A stretch of 64,000 nt of DNA. Source: Heliocidaris erythrogramma (lineage: Eukaryota; Echinodermata; Echinoidea; Camarodonta; Echinometridae). Below the pieces are notes generated by a model. That model made no database searches. It was given only the letters and a program-made list of their open reading frames with translations, and was not told the origin of the DNA. Below are positions 45,486-58,945 of the stretch, piece by piece. Position 1 is the first letter of the stretch. The number at the start of each line of letters is the position of its first letter. The stretch lies in contig CM046853.1 of assembly GCA_025617745.1 (NCBI GenBank), positions 11,362,974 to 11,426,973 on the forward strand, in the 5' to 3' direction. Both the position numbers and the translations under genes were made by a program.

Positions 45486-47379
45486 CTTTAAACATTCCAC
45501 TATACTTCTCGCTTCTTTCACCATTCCCCTACTATGTTTGAGCAACCTTTAATTGGAGAACTACAAACAAATGCAATCTGTTGTACATTGTAGGGTACAT
45601 ATACTTACACATTTATTTTCGACTTAATACATGTAATGATAACATTTTTATATTACAATAATTGCCTCTTGACTGCTTACTAAATACACCGTGTTACAAA
45701 TTTGATTTCACTCCGCAATGATATTAAAGTTCTTTCCCCAGTTTAACCCCTAATGCTAATTAAATTAAACCTATCTATATTTAAAGAAAAGTCTGCTATG
45801 AATCAGTTATTCATATATGTTTCATCAACAAACTAATTACCTTTCAGTGTGAATGGTACTTGGGCTGTACATAGGAGAAGCCCCCCCCCCCCCCTTATGG
45901 TGCCACGGGTAATTTATGCTAGTTAACATAATTCGCATAGCCTTTTTCTGTAATAAAAAAAACCTCTAACAGGCATGCCGCACTGTTTCCTCACCAACAC
46001 ATTGAATTTATATGGGCAATGTTGTTGGGTATGAATACATTCCGAGTGCTAGTATATGAAATGATTGGTCACCAAGTGTGAGCATTTTCAAGCTAGATTA
46101 TTGATATTGAATGAAATGTGTGATGTATAATTGCAATACCGCCCTTTGATATCACCATTTGAAAGCAATTATTGACAGTGGTGATCGAAATGAAATGTAC
46201 GCTTTTAAATACGTCATCCTATAAGCATCATGGATGCAGGTTATAGGCCTAATGGCAAACACTTTGAGTTGTGTAACTGCCAATCTTATGTCGTCGGATA
46301 TTATTTCTGAAATATTAGTTTGGAATCATTATGCAGTAAACGAATGTCTACACTTAATAACTAATAGCTATATATTGATGTCCTTTTTGTGATGATAATA
46401 ACACCGTTTAACACTTTTAGAACTTTATTTTTAAAAACTTTCAGTTCTCTATAAATCTGTCTTGATTTTGAAATTATAACAAAAAGGGCACATCATGCAA
46501 TTCAGATATTTGTCTCTTTAGTAACTAGACTTTCTTTTATTTTTGCGACGTTTCAAATCATCTTTATTCTATTATTACTAAATCATGCAGGATAGTATCA
46601 TGAACTCAATAACGAAATTCTATTTTCAAAAAGAACTGTAAATTTCTGAAGCAAAATTTTAGAACTGTAATAAATCATCTTGTTTACTGTCAAATATGCA
46701 AGCTTAAATTCCAGACGTGGATCATTGCTCTTCCTTCAAGGTAATTAATTATCAGAAGGTAAAGAAAACTACTCAGGTAATACATTGTTTACTCCACCCC
46801 ATCTGTATCGCAACATGTTGGAATTATTTTCTCAAACCGTGACTAATTCTTATCATTCAATTCAAGCCAGTATCCTATTTCCTTTAAAATTAAGGTTTCA
46901 ACTTCTTTGTAGGTTACAAACTGTAACGGCAAAACTTTGCCAAGCATGTTTTCAGAGAGTATTCAGAAATATGTGGGGATTCTTTTTAATAAGCTTTATT
47001 ATAATTCTTACGTCGTACTTTTGAAAACACCCCCTTTCGCTACAAAGTTGAGCTCCTATTATCTTTCTTTTATTTAAAATGGCGATTAGAAACTGTTTGA
47101 TATACCGCTTGCCTAGTACCTCCTTGGATAAACCGATTAAGGCGTAGAATCTACGTAGTGACGTATCTAGCGTAAGGTTATTTCGACCACCCCCTTACTC
47201 TTCAAGGCAATGCCAAAATATCAGTTAGGCAGGGCTGCCAAGATACATTCCTCTCCCCCCTGATCTGGGGAGAATTCTTCCCCTAACAGTGGCGGAGATT
47301 TGTTACGCGATTCAATTCAACGGGGAGGGGGGGGGGGGGGGACCTATTATTATGTCCCCGCCCTGATGTGAAGAAAAGA

Positions 47380-47525
47380 ATTATTTTCCTGCATGTATCT
47401 CATTATTAAAAACGGATCATGCTCATCTCTTTATCAATGTGTTTATATATTTTTTCTGTAACACATGTATTATTATATTTTGTATCATGCTATTGAAGGC
47501 AGAAATAAAATCAATCAAACAAAAA
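47380..47525 (+). mobile_element. LINE 3' tail fragment
   Basis: gctattgaaggcagaaataa followed by aatcaatcaaac is a typical 3' end and tail of a CR1/L2-like LINE. The boundary on the 5' side is not clear. Confidence 0.45.
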
Positions 47526-48740
47526 AGTGAAAGATAAAAGATAAAATGTTATTGCCCTTGTCTTTCCTTGGTCTTAAAACCGTAGATTTCATGCAGCTTC
47601 ATGGTATTTACAGTAATTATAATTGTCTTCAATCATCTCACTTTGATAAGCTAAAATGAAAAAGGCGTCTGTTTGAAGTCAAAATGGCGTTGTTAAGTCT
47701 ATGGATATATTAGTAAGTTAAGTCCCATCATCTAGTACAGAATTAACTCCCTTCTGGTTCCAAACAGACGGGGATTTCAGCCAACAAAAAGTAAATAATT
47801 TCCGAACTGTTTAAATGATGTACCTAATAAAATGATATTTAAAACAACAAAATGTTTCCTTTCCAGTTTACTCTTGCTGTTTTATACACAATGGATTGTT
47901 TGACTTTGTTAAAGAGTGACTAATTAAAAGCGCTTTTATGTTGCTGGAAAGGTGTAAGATATGTATCTACGTTATTTTCTAAGGTTCTCGAGCACTATTG
48001 TCTGCTGCTAGAATGTATACGGGTTTCATATTCTGTCCGACTCATTTTTTAAAATAGGCTAATACAGGAATCTTGCTATGTTATAAAATATTCCATATTC
48101 CCCATCACATTGTTTAATTTATAAAACACTTACTCGGCTCATATTAACCATTATGTAGGCCGATTCGACGGCGCGTTTACTGGCCATAAGTTATATCCAT
48201 TATACTTCTTCACCATTCCGGAAGGTAGTAAAATAGCATACATCTTCAAAGTTTTACAATCTTGATATATTTCTTGAACTATAAAGTGATTTCTGTATTT
48301 TATTGTGTGTAGGTCAGGATAGCTTGTAATCATTCATTGCTGATAAAATAGAAAATTACTGGAGTATTGTCTCCTGTGTGTCGACAAAGGCAACCCGTTA
48401 AGCCCTAGCCCTCTAACCAACAAACCCACTCAACCTCATGTGGTTTTATTTAATAAACTACTCTCAAAAAGACTCAGTATGTTGTCCCTACTTTAAATTA
48501 ATCAGTCAATATGGGATGGATGATCGTATGTCTTTTTATACTACGAGGAATATTAAATCTCTCCAATCATCCCTTATTATGGTTCCGTCAACTCTTCTCC
48601 CTGGATATTGTCCATAATCTTGGGCGATGTACAACCGCCTGATAAGTTTAACCGCACCCGTCTGAGCACCTGTCTGAGCGTACATCAATAATAATATGCA
48701 GGGCCCTCATGGAGAACAGTATTAAGTACTGATGAGGCTA

Positions 48741-49055
<315 letters not shown>

Positions 49056-49273
49056 GGTGGCGCCCTACAAAAATAAAATATCTTCCAAAAACCGTGTCGG
49101 AGTCATAGAGATACATACAATATTCTCTACTAGCAGAAGCAGTCCGTGGACATCCACGGGCGCTAGCTGTGTTTATGATTAATCACCGTACCGTATATTT
49201 GTTACAATAATCAAGTGAATAAATAAAAAAGTCGGGTAAAGTTATTTTTACCAAGAAGTATTTACAACATGTC

Positions 49274-49619
49274 CATTGGCGGACCGGGGGGGGGGGGGGG
49301 GTGCTTCTGGCCCGTGCCATCCCCACCCCCCCCCCCCCCCCCGTTCAATGGGAGGAAAGTATGTATTTTGACGATCCGCCCTTTTGTTGATTGTGCCCCC
49401 GCCCCCTTTTAGAATGAAACCTTCTTTTTTTTTTGCTTGTCAGAGAATTATGGAGGGACCCCAATAACCACCCCCTCCTGAGCGAATTTTCTAGGTCTGA
49501 CGAAAAAAAAAATTATCGCCACCCCCCCCCCCCCCAGGTCTGCCTTTTCCAAAAGTTGACAAACCTGCACTTGTTTTCCCCGCCTTATACTAAATTCTGG
49601 ATCCGCCCCTGATCATGGG
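49274..49619 (+). mobile_element. hAT-type MITE with G/C runs
   Basis: It starts CATTGGCGGACCGGGG and carries the family blocks (gatccgccc, gattgtgccc, gcttgtcagagaattatgga, ggatccgcccctg). The left flank AACATGTC (49266-49273) recurs perfectly at 49620-49627, eight bases past the conserved CTG end. The element either has an 8-bp 3' extension or a small insertion at its end. It has C-runs at 49325-49342 and 49523-49537. Confidence 0.7.
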
Positions 49620-51788
49620 AACATGTCTTATTTATCCAAAGCTTGCATGAGTTCTGAAGAAAATTCCTTTTAATCTTGATGAAAATTGATGATATGGATA
49701 TAATAATGTTCGAGTAGAATATCCATGCATAGACCTAGAGGGAGCGATTTGATCTTGCCATGTTTCTGTGGTTTATTAATACTCAGAGTAACATCCATAA
49801 TTAGCGGTATGTCCCCTGTAAAGGATGCAATAATGAGAAAAAATGAATTTGTCATTTTATTTTCAGGGGGATTATGGCCCCCTTATATGGGTCTTGGGAG
49901 GACCGACGGATTGACTTCCCCCCTACTGCCCCCCCCCCCCTCCAGCTCCCCCCCATTCCATTGTCATCCCATCACCCCCAGGGCGAGGGGAGAAGGGATT
50001 AATATCATTATACGTATTCATAATCATTATGGCAATTTTTCGAAGGAATTTTCTTATCAGATTTTCTGATAAAGTGTCAAATTACCGGTAGCGAACGTCG
50101 TGAAACATACACACTAAACTGTGTGTGTGACCATGAAGCTTCAAATGATGTAACTCTATACCTGTATGATGACCTGTACACGTACGTGCGAACGATCTAA
50201 CACGTGTGTATAATACTCTACTGTACACTGAAGCCATGCGGATATATGGCCATGCTGTTCTTTGGCATAGCTCCCCTTCACAGGGAAAGGTATATGGGTT
50301 GGCTGGGCCTGAAGCTACAAACCCGCTTCATGGGTTGGTGGAATTATTAGGCCTACTCCCTGCGGAAATTCAATGTTTAAAAATGAATTTATGAAATATG
50401 GACGGGACGTCAGCCCTCAAGAAGTGCCCCCCACCACCCTAAGAACCCTTCCCCACCCGTGGGTACCAAAAGGCGGGGACCGAAAGGGCCAGGGAAGGAG
50501 CCTATTTGAACCAAAAAAAGGGCCCGAAATCCTTAGTGTATTATATTATAAGATAATATGGTCGGAGTTCAGTGGACTCACTCAATCAGCTCTTTGGTGA
50601 TATCACAAGAGCGCCACACACGATAAAACCATTAGTGGGTTTATTGAACTATAAGAACGTTTTGGGTTAAACAGTATCATCAGAGTTGGTAAAAAAAAAG
50701 GAATAATATACAGAATACATCCAATTGTGATATTGTTTGTGTTTGTTCGTTTTCAAACCGCATAATACTTCCTGTCCTGCTCAATATCCTTTATAAATCT
50801 TAACAAAATGTGGAATAAATCTTGATGGAGCCAGTTGTGCCTGTGGTGTCATTTTTAATGCACAAGCTTATCACCCATTGATTCCAGGCCAGGGTAATCA
50901 ATACTTGGGTAAAGCCGTACATAACAACTCTATTGAAAGTTTAAGAAACCTTTTTGTCCTACATGGTCATGGTTCACAAACAACCAAGAATACGATGGCA
51001 CCAAAGAGGCAGTGAGTGATACTGAGATAACACAAGTGATCGCATTCTTTTTAACAAGATGCATGTAGGCAGTCATGTACGCTGGTAGTTTCAGGAGGAA
51101 AAGTGTGGGAAAGAAGCGCAGACGTGTTGCAAACCGTCTTAGATTTGAAGATCACTATTAAAAATAAACTTTGAATTGCCAGACTTTAATATTGTCAGTT
51201 GATCTTCTTATACGTTAGTGATCCCTGGAATAAGTTTGACGATTGTCTAAGAAGTTGCACGGTTGTGAATAATGTACATCAGTTACTTTCGAAAACAAAA
51301 TTATTGTGATCATTGCTGTTAAAGAATATCATGGTTTAAGAATGGTCTCTAGAAATCTTTCTCGACCGACATTTTGCAAAGACACGTCTTTATTTTCAAG
51401 GGTGGATCTGTCTGTTTCTCAAAAGGGTAGACAATGGATAAAACTACCAACTGAGCACGGCTATATTCTTTGTGCAAATGGGCGAATAATTTAGCTGACA
51501 ACCACACAGGATATCCACTTTAATACCCTTAACGGTCGGTGATTGACCATTGTTACAGCAGGGTTTGGATGCGGTGATGGGCCCAAGTTATGCACAATTA
51601 CCGTGGCGTGTTTTCTCGCTGTACGTCTCCGGTGGATAGTAAAAAGCAGACCATGGGATAGAGCGCATCAAGGCTATGCAGATTGCAGAGATAGGGTGGA
51701 CCTCGATTGCATGGACTAATTTGAAGGAATTGTTGAAACAGGAAGCTTGCCCTTTTTTGATACATTCGTTGGGGAATTAATTGTCATC

Positions 51789-51861
51789 ATGTTGGACGAT
51801 TTCCGGTTGAGTGTTTCCGACGTTTCTTACTTTGAAGAGATTTTGGAAGCAGAAAAGTCCG
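51789..51861 (+). CDS. Candidate alternative first exon A
   Basis: ATG 51789 opens MLDDFRLSVSDVSYFEEILE followed by AEKS and one extra base, then a consensus donor (tccg/gtaagag). Phase 1 fits the acceptor at 61591, giving ...AEKSERSDSNK. An in-frame TAA lies about 80 bp upstream. The open frame after that TAA (TGSLPFFDTFVGELIVI) is also clean, so an internal exon is possible. The acidic, helical sequence does not look like transposon debris. There is no transcript evidence. Confidence 0.4.
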
Positions 51862-52149
51862 GTAAGAGAAGTAATGTCATGTAATTTCTTGTGACTAAGG
51901 GTCGATACAGTCAGATATCAGTATATATTGTTCTCTAATGATTTGGTATTGTAATGGTATTGGTAAAGTTTATTTTGGTATTTTCGGTATGTATGTTGGT
52001 TGCATAATTATATGTTCACCTTTAGCTTGATTCTTCAGAGTTACAAAATGAGAAAGCACAAAGTAGCCTGGTTATAATTTCCTATCATGAGTGTATTATA
52101 TGGGCCTAATCACGGAAATCTTGGTTGCTGTTATAAAGGAAAAGAATTG

Positions 52150-52600
52150 TATAGCTGAGAAAATAACTTCGAAAAGTCGATTCACTGTCTGTTCTGTTGC
52201 AAATCGCAAGCTTGGATGAGAAAGGTTTCCTGCAATAAAATTGTACAAGTCAATAGTCAGACCGTCACTAGAGCACTGTTCACCTGTGTGGCATCCATAC
52301 ATGAGGAAAGATATTGCGAAATTAGAAATAGTTCAACGTCGAGCAACTAGACTTCTTTATCCCCTTCGAAATCTGCAATACAAATTACGGCTTGAACAAC
52401 TAAAATTGCCTTCACTGGCTTATAGAACAACTAAAATTGCCTTCACTGGCTTATAGACGCCATAGAACTGATTTCTTGATACAAATTTGTACAGGGAATA
52501 GATGATCTCCAACTCACTGACTTCTTTGACTTTTCATCTGGTTAGCTCACGAGAGGACATCAATTTAATGTTATGTCCCAATAATGCAGTGCTGACATAT
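52150..52600 (+). mobile_element. LINE RT C-terminal fragment
   Basis: It encodes KLYKSIVRPSLEHCSPVWHP, YMRKDIAKLEIVQRRATRLL, YPLRNLQYKLRLEQLKLPSL and AYR, then, after a break, RRHRTDFLIQICTG. This is the RT C-terminal domain of another CR1/Jockey-type family. It contains a 31-bp tandem duplication (52394-52424 / 52425-52455) that shifts the frame. Both ends are lost. Confidence 0.85.
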
Positions 52601-52837
52601 AAATTAACGTATCTGAGCCCTGAAAAAGTACTTTGTAAAAGCACAATTTTTAAACAATTATTCATGTTACATTCTTTACAAACTTTATCAATTTTGACTG
52701 AACCGATTCTGTCAAAAGATGAAAGGTTTGATGATATATTTTACCTATCTGCTGAGAAAGCATGTATATGCTTGTAAGAATAAGCACTTGGTACTCGGTA
52801 ACGAGGATTAATACATTACCAAAGGGCATAGCGTATC

Positions 52838-52915
52838 CGCTTGGTCTCGAACCTAGGTCCTAACATTTACGAGACAACTGCTCTACCACTGAGCCATCGC
52901 GTCTCCATCCCATTA
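52838..52915 (-). pseudogene. tRNA-like sequence (tRNA-derived repeat)
   Basis: On the minus strand the A box TGGCTCAGTGG is perfect and the B box GGTTCGAGACC is near-perfect, spaced as in a tRNA, with CGT at the anticodon position (gtctCGTaaa). The T stem and acceptor do not pair well, so it is probably a SINE head or a decayed tRNA gene. Confidence 0.55.
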
Positions 52916-55900
52916 AACTACTATTGTAATAATGTCAAGAAAATGTCATATAGCCCAATAGCTTTAAGTTTGTTTTCTCATATATTTTCATGCTGTTTAT
53001 TTGTTTATTCAAAACTTCTTTTCTTAACAAAATGCACTTAAGAATCATTGTTAACATCATTTCATCTTCGGGGAGGGGGAGGAATAGACACTTTTATCAA
53101 AATCTCAAAAATTGTTGGCAAGCATGCATATTCTCCTGACAAGTAGATGCAATTCATCTTGACACTAACAGGTCTGCCCCGGTAACATGGTTAGTAGAAA
53201 GTGAATGAAAACGAGGAAGGAATGTTGTGAAGTACTGCGTTGGCGAACGTAGACGTTTCTACGCTAGAAATTATTGTCCGCATCTGCGCGAGGATTTGGT
53301 GGTGTTTTTATTTTCACATCGCTTGGTCGTCATTTTGCCCGCGGTGAGGTTTAGAGTCAACGCATTTTTATCCGAGTTCATGGATGGCATCTTAAATGAT
53401 AACGGCGTTTCTCTTGTGATTGTTCTTCGAGTCGATCAATGACAATTTTACCTTTTGATTTATGTCGTCATCGTGGAGATATAAGCTAGGACTCCGGTAA
53501 CTAGACAACCATCTAACAAGTTCTGACAATGACAAGACGACACTGTTGGCGCCAAGTTTGCCGAAAAACTTAGCTCCACGCGTGCATTGACGTAGGTATA
53601 GTTTGATTGACATTATAATGTTAGATGAAGTTGCATGAGTTAAACCAGAATTAGATGTTACAGATGTCTTGAAACACTCCGGCCGTAGATCATAAAAAGA
53701 AGATGGATATTCGGGGAATCATAAATGCGCATTGGCGCATACTGGCGGCAAATTTTGTGACTTTGATTTGGGGGTATTTTTTATTCTAGAGTGTTACTAT
53801 GGACGCCATGCAGCATACAGGTATACCTCACTTATCCTCATCTGTCATCTAACGCTTATTGACCTTCTAACCTTTCTGTAGTTCTACTCGGAAGGAGGTC
53901 GAAATCGAGACGTTCTTTATATTGACAAGTAGAACATGATTTTGGAGACATTATAAGGTTGCAATCAAATTATGGCACATTTAAACTGCATACCAAAATG
54001 TAGCCACGTCAGGTTGTAAGTGTATACAATTTGTACAAATTTCCAGCGGTTAATGCAGTGCATGCCAAGTGATATTTTTATTTCGACGCTTTGTTTTCTT
54101 ATGTTTAGTATTCCATTTGTTGTTTATTTTCGATCAGTTTGAAGAGGAAGGATATGATTTGTGATCTTCTATTTGTTGTGAATTCCTCAAGTGATGAAAT
54201 TTGTACAGGGTATCGAAATAATATCCTAAAATGATTAATATGACAACAAAATGAGATATAGTCATGTCATAATTTTACCTGTCATCAATAATAGACATAT
54301 AAAGAGACGAAATCAAATACATTATTATGTTATTATTTTTTTTCAGATGCACCACCGTGAGAAATGCCACATTACTTGTTTCCAACATCACTCAATAAAA
54401 AAAATATTTTAAGCCCTTTCTCATACGTTTTTAGTAAATGTGCTGAATAATCTGTTACTGAGAAGAGTATATAAAGTAATTGCATTCTTTTGAAAATCCA
54501 AGACAAATATTGTCATGCTGAGAATATGCAAGGCTGATGAAGAAAGTTTTTTGAATTATATCATCATGATAAGATAAAAACGCATTTTATATGGGTACTA
54601 GAGACAAAAATAATTTACAAACGAAATGATTACTATGCAGAAAGCATTTTGACTAAATGTGAATGCTAAATTGGATGCTCCAAAATGAATATGAATTCCC
54701 AAATGTTGTTTACCTGTTCACATGACCGTGCAATGACAAAATTCAAAATGAACGATTTATGAACTGCGTTAAGTGGAATGGGAAAGGCATATTGATTTGA
54801 TTTACCTTAATGTACATCTCAGTGCTTTAAACTTAATTTGAGCGTACGAGCCATAAATACATGTACATGCGACCAAATTACACGGCTGGATTGAATTCAT
54901 GTAAATTGGATGCACATTAAACGAATTCGATTGATATAAATAGTTGTTTGCCTGGGAAAGCGACTCTTTCGTTAGACATTTCATGCAGACCTGATCTAAT
55001 CATGTAGGCTATGAAATATATATTCTGTTATATATTTCTGATATCTTATATGTAATGATGTTTAGCACGTGTCTTTATGCATTTTGATATCTCGATGTAG
55101 AAGTATCTTGAATACAAATTTTCGGATATGGGATATTGTTAACATATTGAATTACCAAAAGGTTATATTAACAATATTGAATAAATCTGTCTTTTATGTT
55201 GATTGGAAAAAGGCAAGTATTTTAGCGGCCTACACATAACATCAACATAATTATGTTTTTATTCATATAAAGTGATAACTGAAACCACTCTAGATATCAT
55301 TCTTTGTCAATATAATCACTCATATAAACTATAACATGATCATGTCATGTTTGGTAAAAATAGAGGTGAACAACTAATCAATAGTGAAATCAAGATACAT
55401 GATAGAGACAAATTTCCGTGGAGATATCATTACATGGTTGGATAATGAAAACGGTACATTCCTTAAACCAATGATTACGTAACTCGGTTGTTTCTTGTGA
55501 CGCAAAATACGCAATATGTTTGGAATAAAATAATCATCTGTGTTTTGATAACCGAATGGACGTGATTTTAAAGTACCGACTGGCACAGTATTTCTATAAT
55601 CATCTTTTAAATGTTTCTACAGGACTGTTTATATTCTGTATCTGAAAATTCTCATTTTCTGCTTCTATAATTGTAGAAAGTCTAAGCTAACCATGACAAA
55701 GCAGACGACTTTATTGCTAAAAATATCATTTGAGATAGTCATTGTCTTCATCCCCCCCCCCCCAAATTGATACTTATAAAATTATTATTCTTACATTTTT
55801 ATTCTGGAAATAGAATTCTCCTCATACATCCAATGACATACGAGCTTTATTGATTGGACAGATATATACGTCAGAATGTAGATTTCCTTATCTGCTTATG

Positions 55901-56439
55901 GAAAACATGTATTATATTTTTGAATTTCTATATTCAACGTGACCTGTAATGATGAGCATCGTTTTGCGTAATATTACTTAAAAACAGCGTCCACTGTGGA
56001 GAGATTATTAAGAAAGAGAAAGGTGAAAGTGAGGGTGTTAAAACAATATTCAGACTGACTTTTGTTAAATAGGCTAGGAATATGTTTTGTAAAGAGATGT
56101 AATATCTAAATAAACTTCCGTTTAATATTCTTGTCTAACAATATGTACTATCCTACCCAGAACAACACACACAAAAAGATATTTTGGGCATCCTATTCTG
56201 ATGGCGGTTATTTGTTATTATTAGAACGTGCATGCATTCAAAGCGTAACTAACAGGTCTCACCCACGCCAGGTTTTTTGGTGGGTGAAAACTTGATGCAT
56301 GATTTCTCTTTGAGTTACTCCGCGCCTGACATGATAACACCCACCTAATTCAACCCCGGAGACATTTTCGGCATCTTCATCCTCTCGCAAGATTCGTGAA
56401 TCTCTCTTATTTAGGATGTTATCATAGTTTTGCCGCCAT

Positions 56440-56470
56440 TATATACACACACACCTGCGGGTCTTCAAGA
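56440..56470 (+). promoter_or_regulatory. Candidate core promoter (TATA-like box and start site)
   Basis: TATATA (56440-56445) lies about 27 bp upstream of tcttca (A at 56467), a plausible initiator, and about 80 bp upstream of the ATG at 56522. This is inferred from spacing only. Confidence 0.3.
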
Positions 56471-56521
56471 AGCTTTTGGTTTAATTTTGTGAGTCTGTGA
56501 GTGGAGTTCCGATTCTTCATA

Positions 56522-56600
56522 ATGACGAATGCATTTTTGAATAAATGGCGACGGTTCTCGATGCCTTCTATAAACAGAGACAAACTATCTCTACCTATAG
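56522..56600 (+). CDS. Candidate alternative first exon B
   Basis: ATG 56522 opens MTNAFLNKWRRFSMPSINRD followed by KLSLPI and one base, then a donor (atag/gtaatt). Phase 1 fits the 61591 acceptor. An in-frame TGA lies 24 bp upstream, so the ATG is the first possible start, and a TATA-like box lies at the right distance. The peptide is short and basic (WRRFSMPS). It is independent of exon A but has the same phase. Confidence 0.4.
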
Positions 56601-56720
56601 GTAATTATAATTGGTTGTCTTTGGTAATTGATGGATTTCTGGCCTTTGGTAGCAAAGGTTTATTATTGTAGACACAATAGAATATCCAGGATTTGCATTG
56701 GTTGTATAGGCCTATTTCTA

Positions 56721-56941
56721 CACTCTTAAAATAATTGGGCAACAAAATGCCGAACTTTTAACCAACACTGGGCAACATATACTGTCCACACAACTGTTGG
56801 TTAAAATCTATCCAACTGATGTTGGGTGTTACACAAATTGGTTAATTCATTATGAGATTTTGACAAGAATTACACAACGTTGGGCCATTTTTAAGCAACC
56901 ATCAGTTGCCCAACTAAATTTACCCAACCTTTTGTAGAGTG
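56721..56941. mobile_element. 221-bp MITE with TA flanks and TTGGG motifs
   Basis: TA at 56719-56720 and 56942-56943. Ends CACTCT / AGAGTG are followed by AAAA and TTGGG on both sides. The interior repeats TTGGG, TTGGTT and GTTGGGT motifs in both orientations. It is a Tc1/mariner-type MITE by target site. Confidence 0.55.
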
Positions 56942-57905
56942 TAGCAAACTCGGAGCAGTAGAAACATATTCTGTATCTCCGTACTTACTTTTGATGCTTT
57001 GCGACAATCCTCACACAGATCAATGAGTATTTCAGAGAGCATTTTTTTTTCATTTGCCTATTATAACTTAATCTCAAAACTCATTCATGGCTTGTTTCAC
57101 ACATAATTAATCGTATATTGTATGGAGGGTATTAAGACTAAGACCTGTATTATTTCAAATAAATATCTATTGTAAAGAAAGAGGAAGTGTAAAACTACGA
57201 AACTGAAACAGAAACACAGTCATTCTGCGATATGTCTACAATAATTGTAAAATCCAATGCTGGGTTACCGCATAGTATATTTATCCATTGAATGTTGACT
57301 CTCTATTACTGGTGCGTGTAGTCATTGTGTAGTCAGTGTAATGAGCAACGCACGCATCTTGACCACTTTGATCTTCTCACCCCAACCATGCCAAATGAGA
57401 ACCTAGTAACCACTTATCATGCTTATGGTGTTCTCGGCTGTCATAAGTATAATGTTACGTTCTCATAATGCAAATACATTTCGAGAGAAACTATACCAAA
57501 TTGATTGATATTTGTTTTATCATGATTATTATCCAATTATTTTGATGCAGTAAAATAATTATAAGCAAACTGGTAACGGAAACTTACTTGAAATCTCTTT
57601 CATTGAAAAGCAAAAAATATATTTGCTCGTAGAGACCGCATGTTATACACCAGGGTCGGATCTACTTACTCGATTTCCTTATACATGTACATGTATTTAT
57701 TTGCTCATCAGTCAGCTAATATTGACTTTCTACCAAGATCATTAAGCACAAATTTATGTAGAGTATTTAACATTCAGCGTAAGTTTCTTTTGGTTCCTTG
57801 ACATGTATTTCCTATACAGTCCCCTCGTTTAGGCATAGAATTAAAACGAAATCAATCAAACATGTAGTGGGTCCACGGAACACGGATTGCCGTGATACCC
57901 CACCC

Positions 57906-58259
57906 CAGTGGCGGATCCAGGGGGGCACAGCCGGCCCGTGCCCCCCCCCCTTTTTGAAAGAGAAGTATGAATTTTTACCATAGACGATCCGCCATTTTCT
58001 CGATTGTGCCCCCCATTTTAGAGTGAAGACCTTTTTTTTTTTTTTTTTTTGCTTGTCAGGGAATTATGGAGGGAAACTGGACCCCACAACCCTTTACTGA
58101 GCGATTTTAGAAGGTTCGGCGTTTGTCCCTACCCCCCCCCCCCCCCCCCAACTGAGGGACTTTTCGAGAAGCTGGCGAGACCAAAAAAATACGGGTCTAC
58201 CTTTTCACAAACTTTCATTTTTGTGCCCCCTCTTTTACTCAATCCTGGATCTGCCCCTG
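57906..58259 (+). mobile_element. hAT-type MITE, complete copy with 8-bp target duplication
   Basis: The left end is CAGTGGCGGATCCAGG. The reverse complement of the right end is CAGGGGCAGATCCAGG. CCCCACCC flanks both sides (57898-57905, 58260-58267). It is 354 bp with internal C-runs and a T-run of about 18. The 8-bp duplication and CAG/CTG ends fit the hAT superfamily. It is the best copy of the family in this window. Confidence 0.8.
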
Positions 58260-58945
58260 CCCCACCCCCCTCACCCCAGCTGTTTATCACTTTCTGAATA
58301 ATATACGCCTCTGCAAAGAAGTTATTACATACGCCCATTAATGACACAAATTTTGTTTTAATAAGAAATATGACCGCTAACACACAGTGATATTTCAAAC
58401 TTGATTGATGGAACATTTAAGAGATAAGTTTCACTTTTGTTCATATAATAGAGCGCATAGTTACCCAGAACAAATATAAAAATGGGCTCAAGTTTAAAAG
58501 AAGTATGGCATCAGATAATTCCTTGAAACATCATCATTTTGACCTTCTCCCCACGCATGTATGACACAATCTCTGCCCACACTCTATATGCAGAGTGAAC
58601 GAGAGCAGAAATGATCGAATTGTGGATTTGAAGAGTCGGAACAGAAATATATTCTGATCGCTACCTTGCCTGTAACCGTCACCCAAAAGGTGAAATTGAT
58701 TAAAACAAGGCGAGACGAAGGTTTGAAATGAGTAGGATATGTTTTTTTTTTCATAAATATCGTGTTTAGACCCGATAGCAAAATAGATGTTTACTGGCAT
58801 TTAAACTCATCTCAAATACAATATATACTATGGCAGTATAAGGTTGAGACAAAATTAATATGTGGTAGGTTTTCCTTATCGTTGTTATACCAATTTTGCC
58901 GAAACATGAGAAATATGTCCACAAACTATATCTTCTCTTTTTATA

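Noticed and set aside
45238-45552. Ser/Leu/Phe-rich open frame that looks like a membrane protein
   Set aside because: It is a translation of CT-rich simple sequence with no start context, splice signals or family match.
52838-52915. Functional tRNA-Thr(CGT) gene on the minus strand
   Set aside because: The promoter boxes are good, but the T stem and acceptor do not pair.
53227-53442. 71-residue open frame in a slightly GC-richer patch
   Set aside because: No start context, splice site or recognisable motif. It might be promoter-like DNA, but the signal is too weak.
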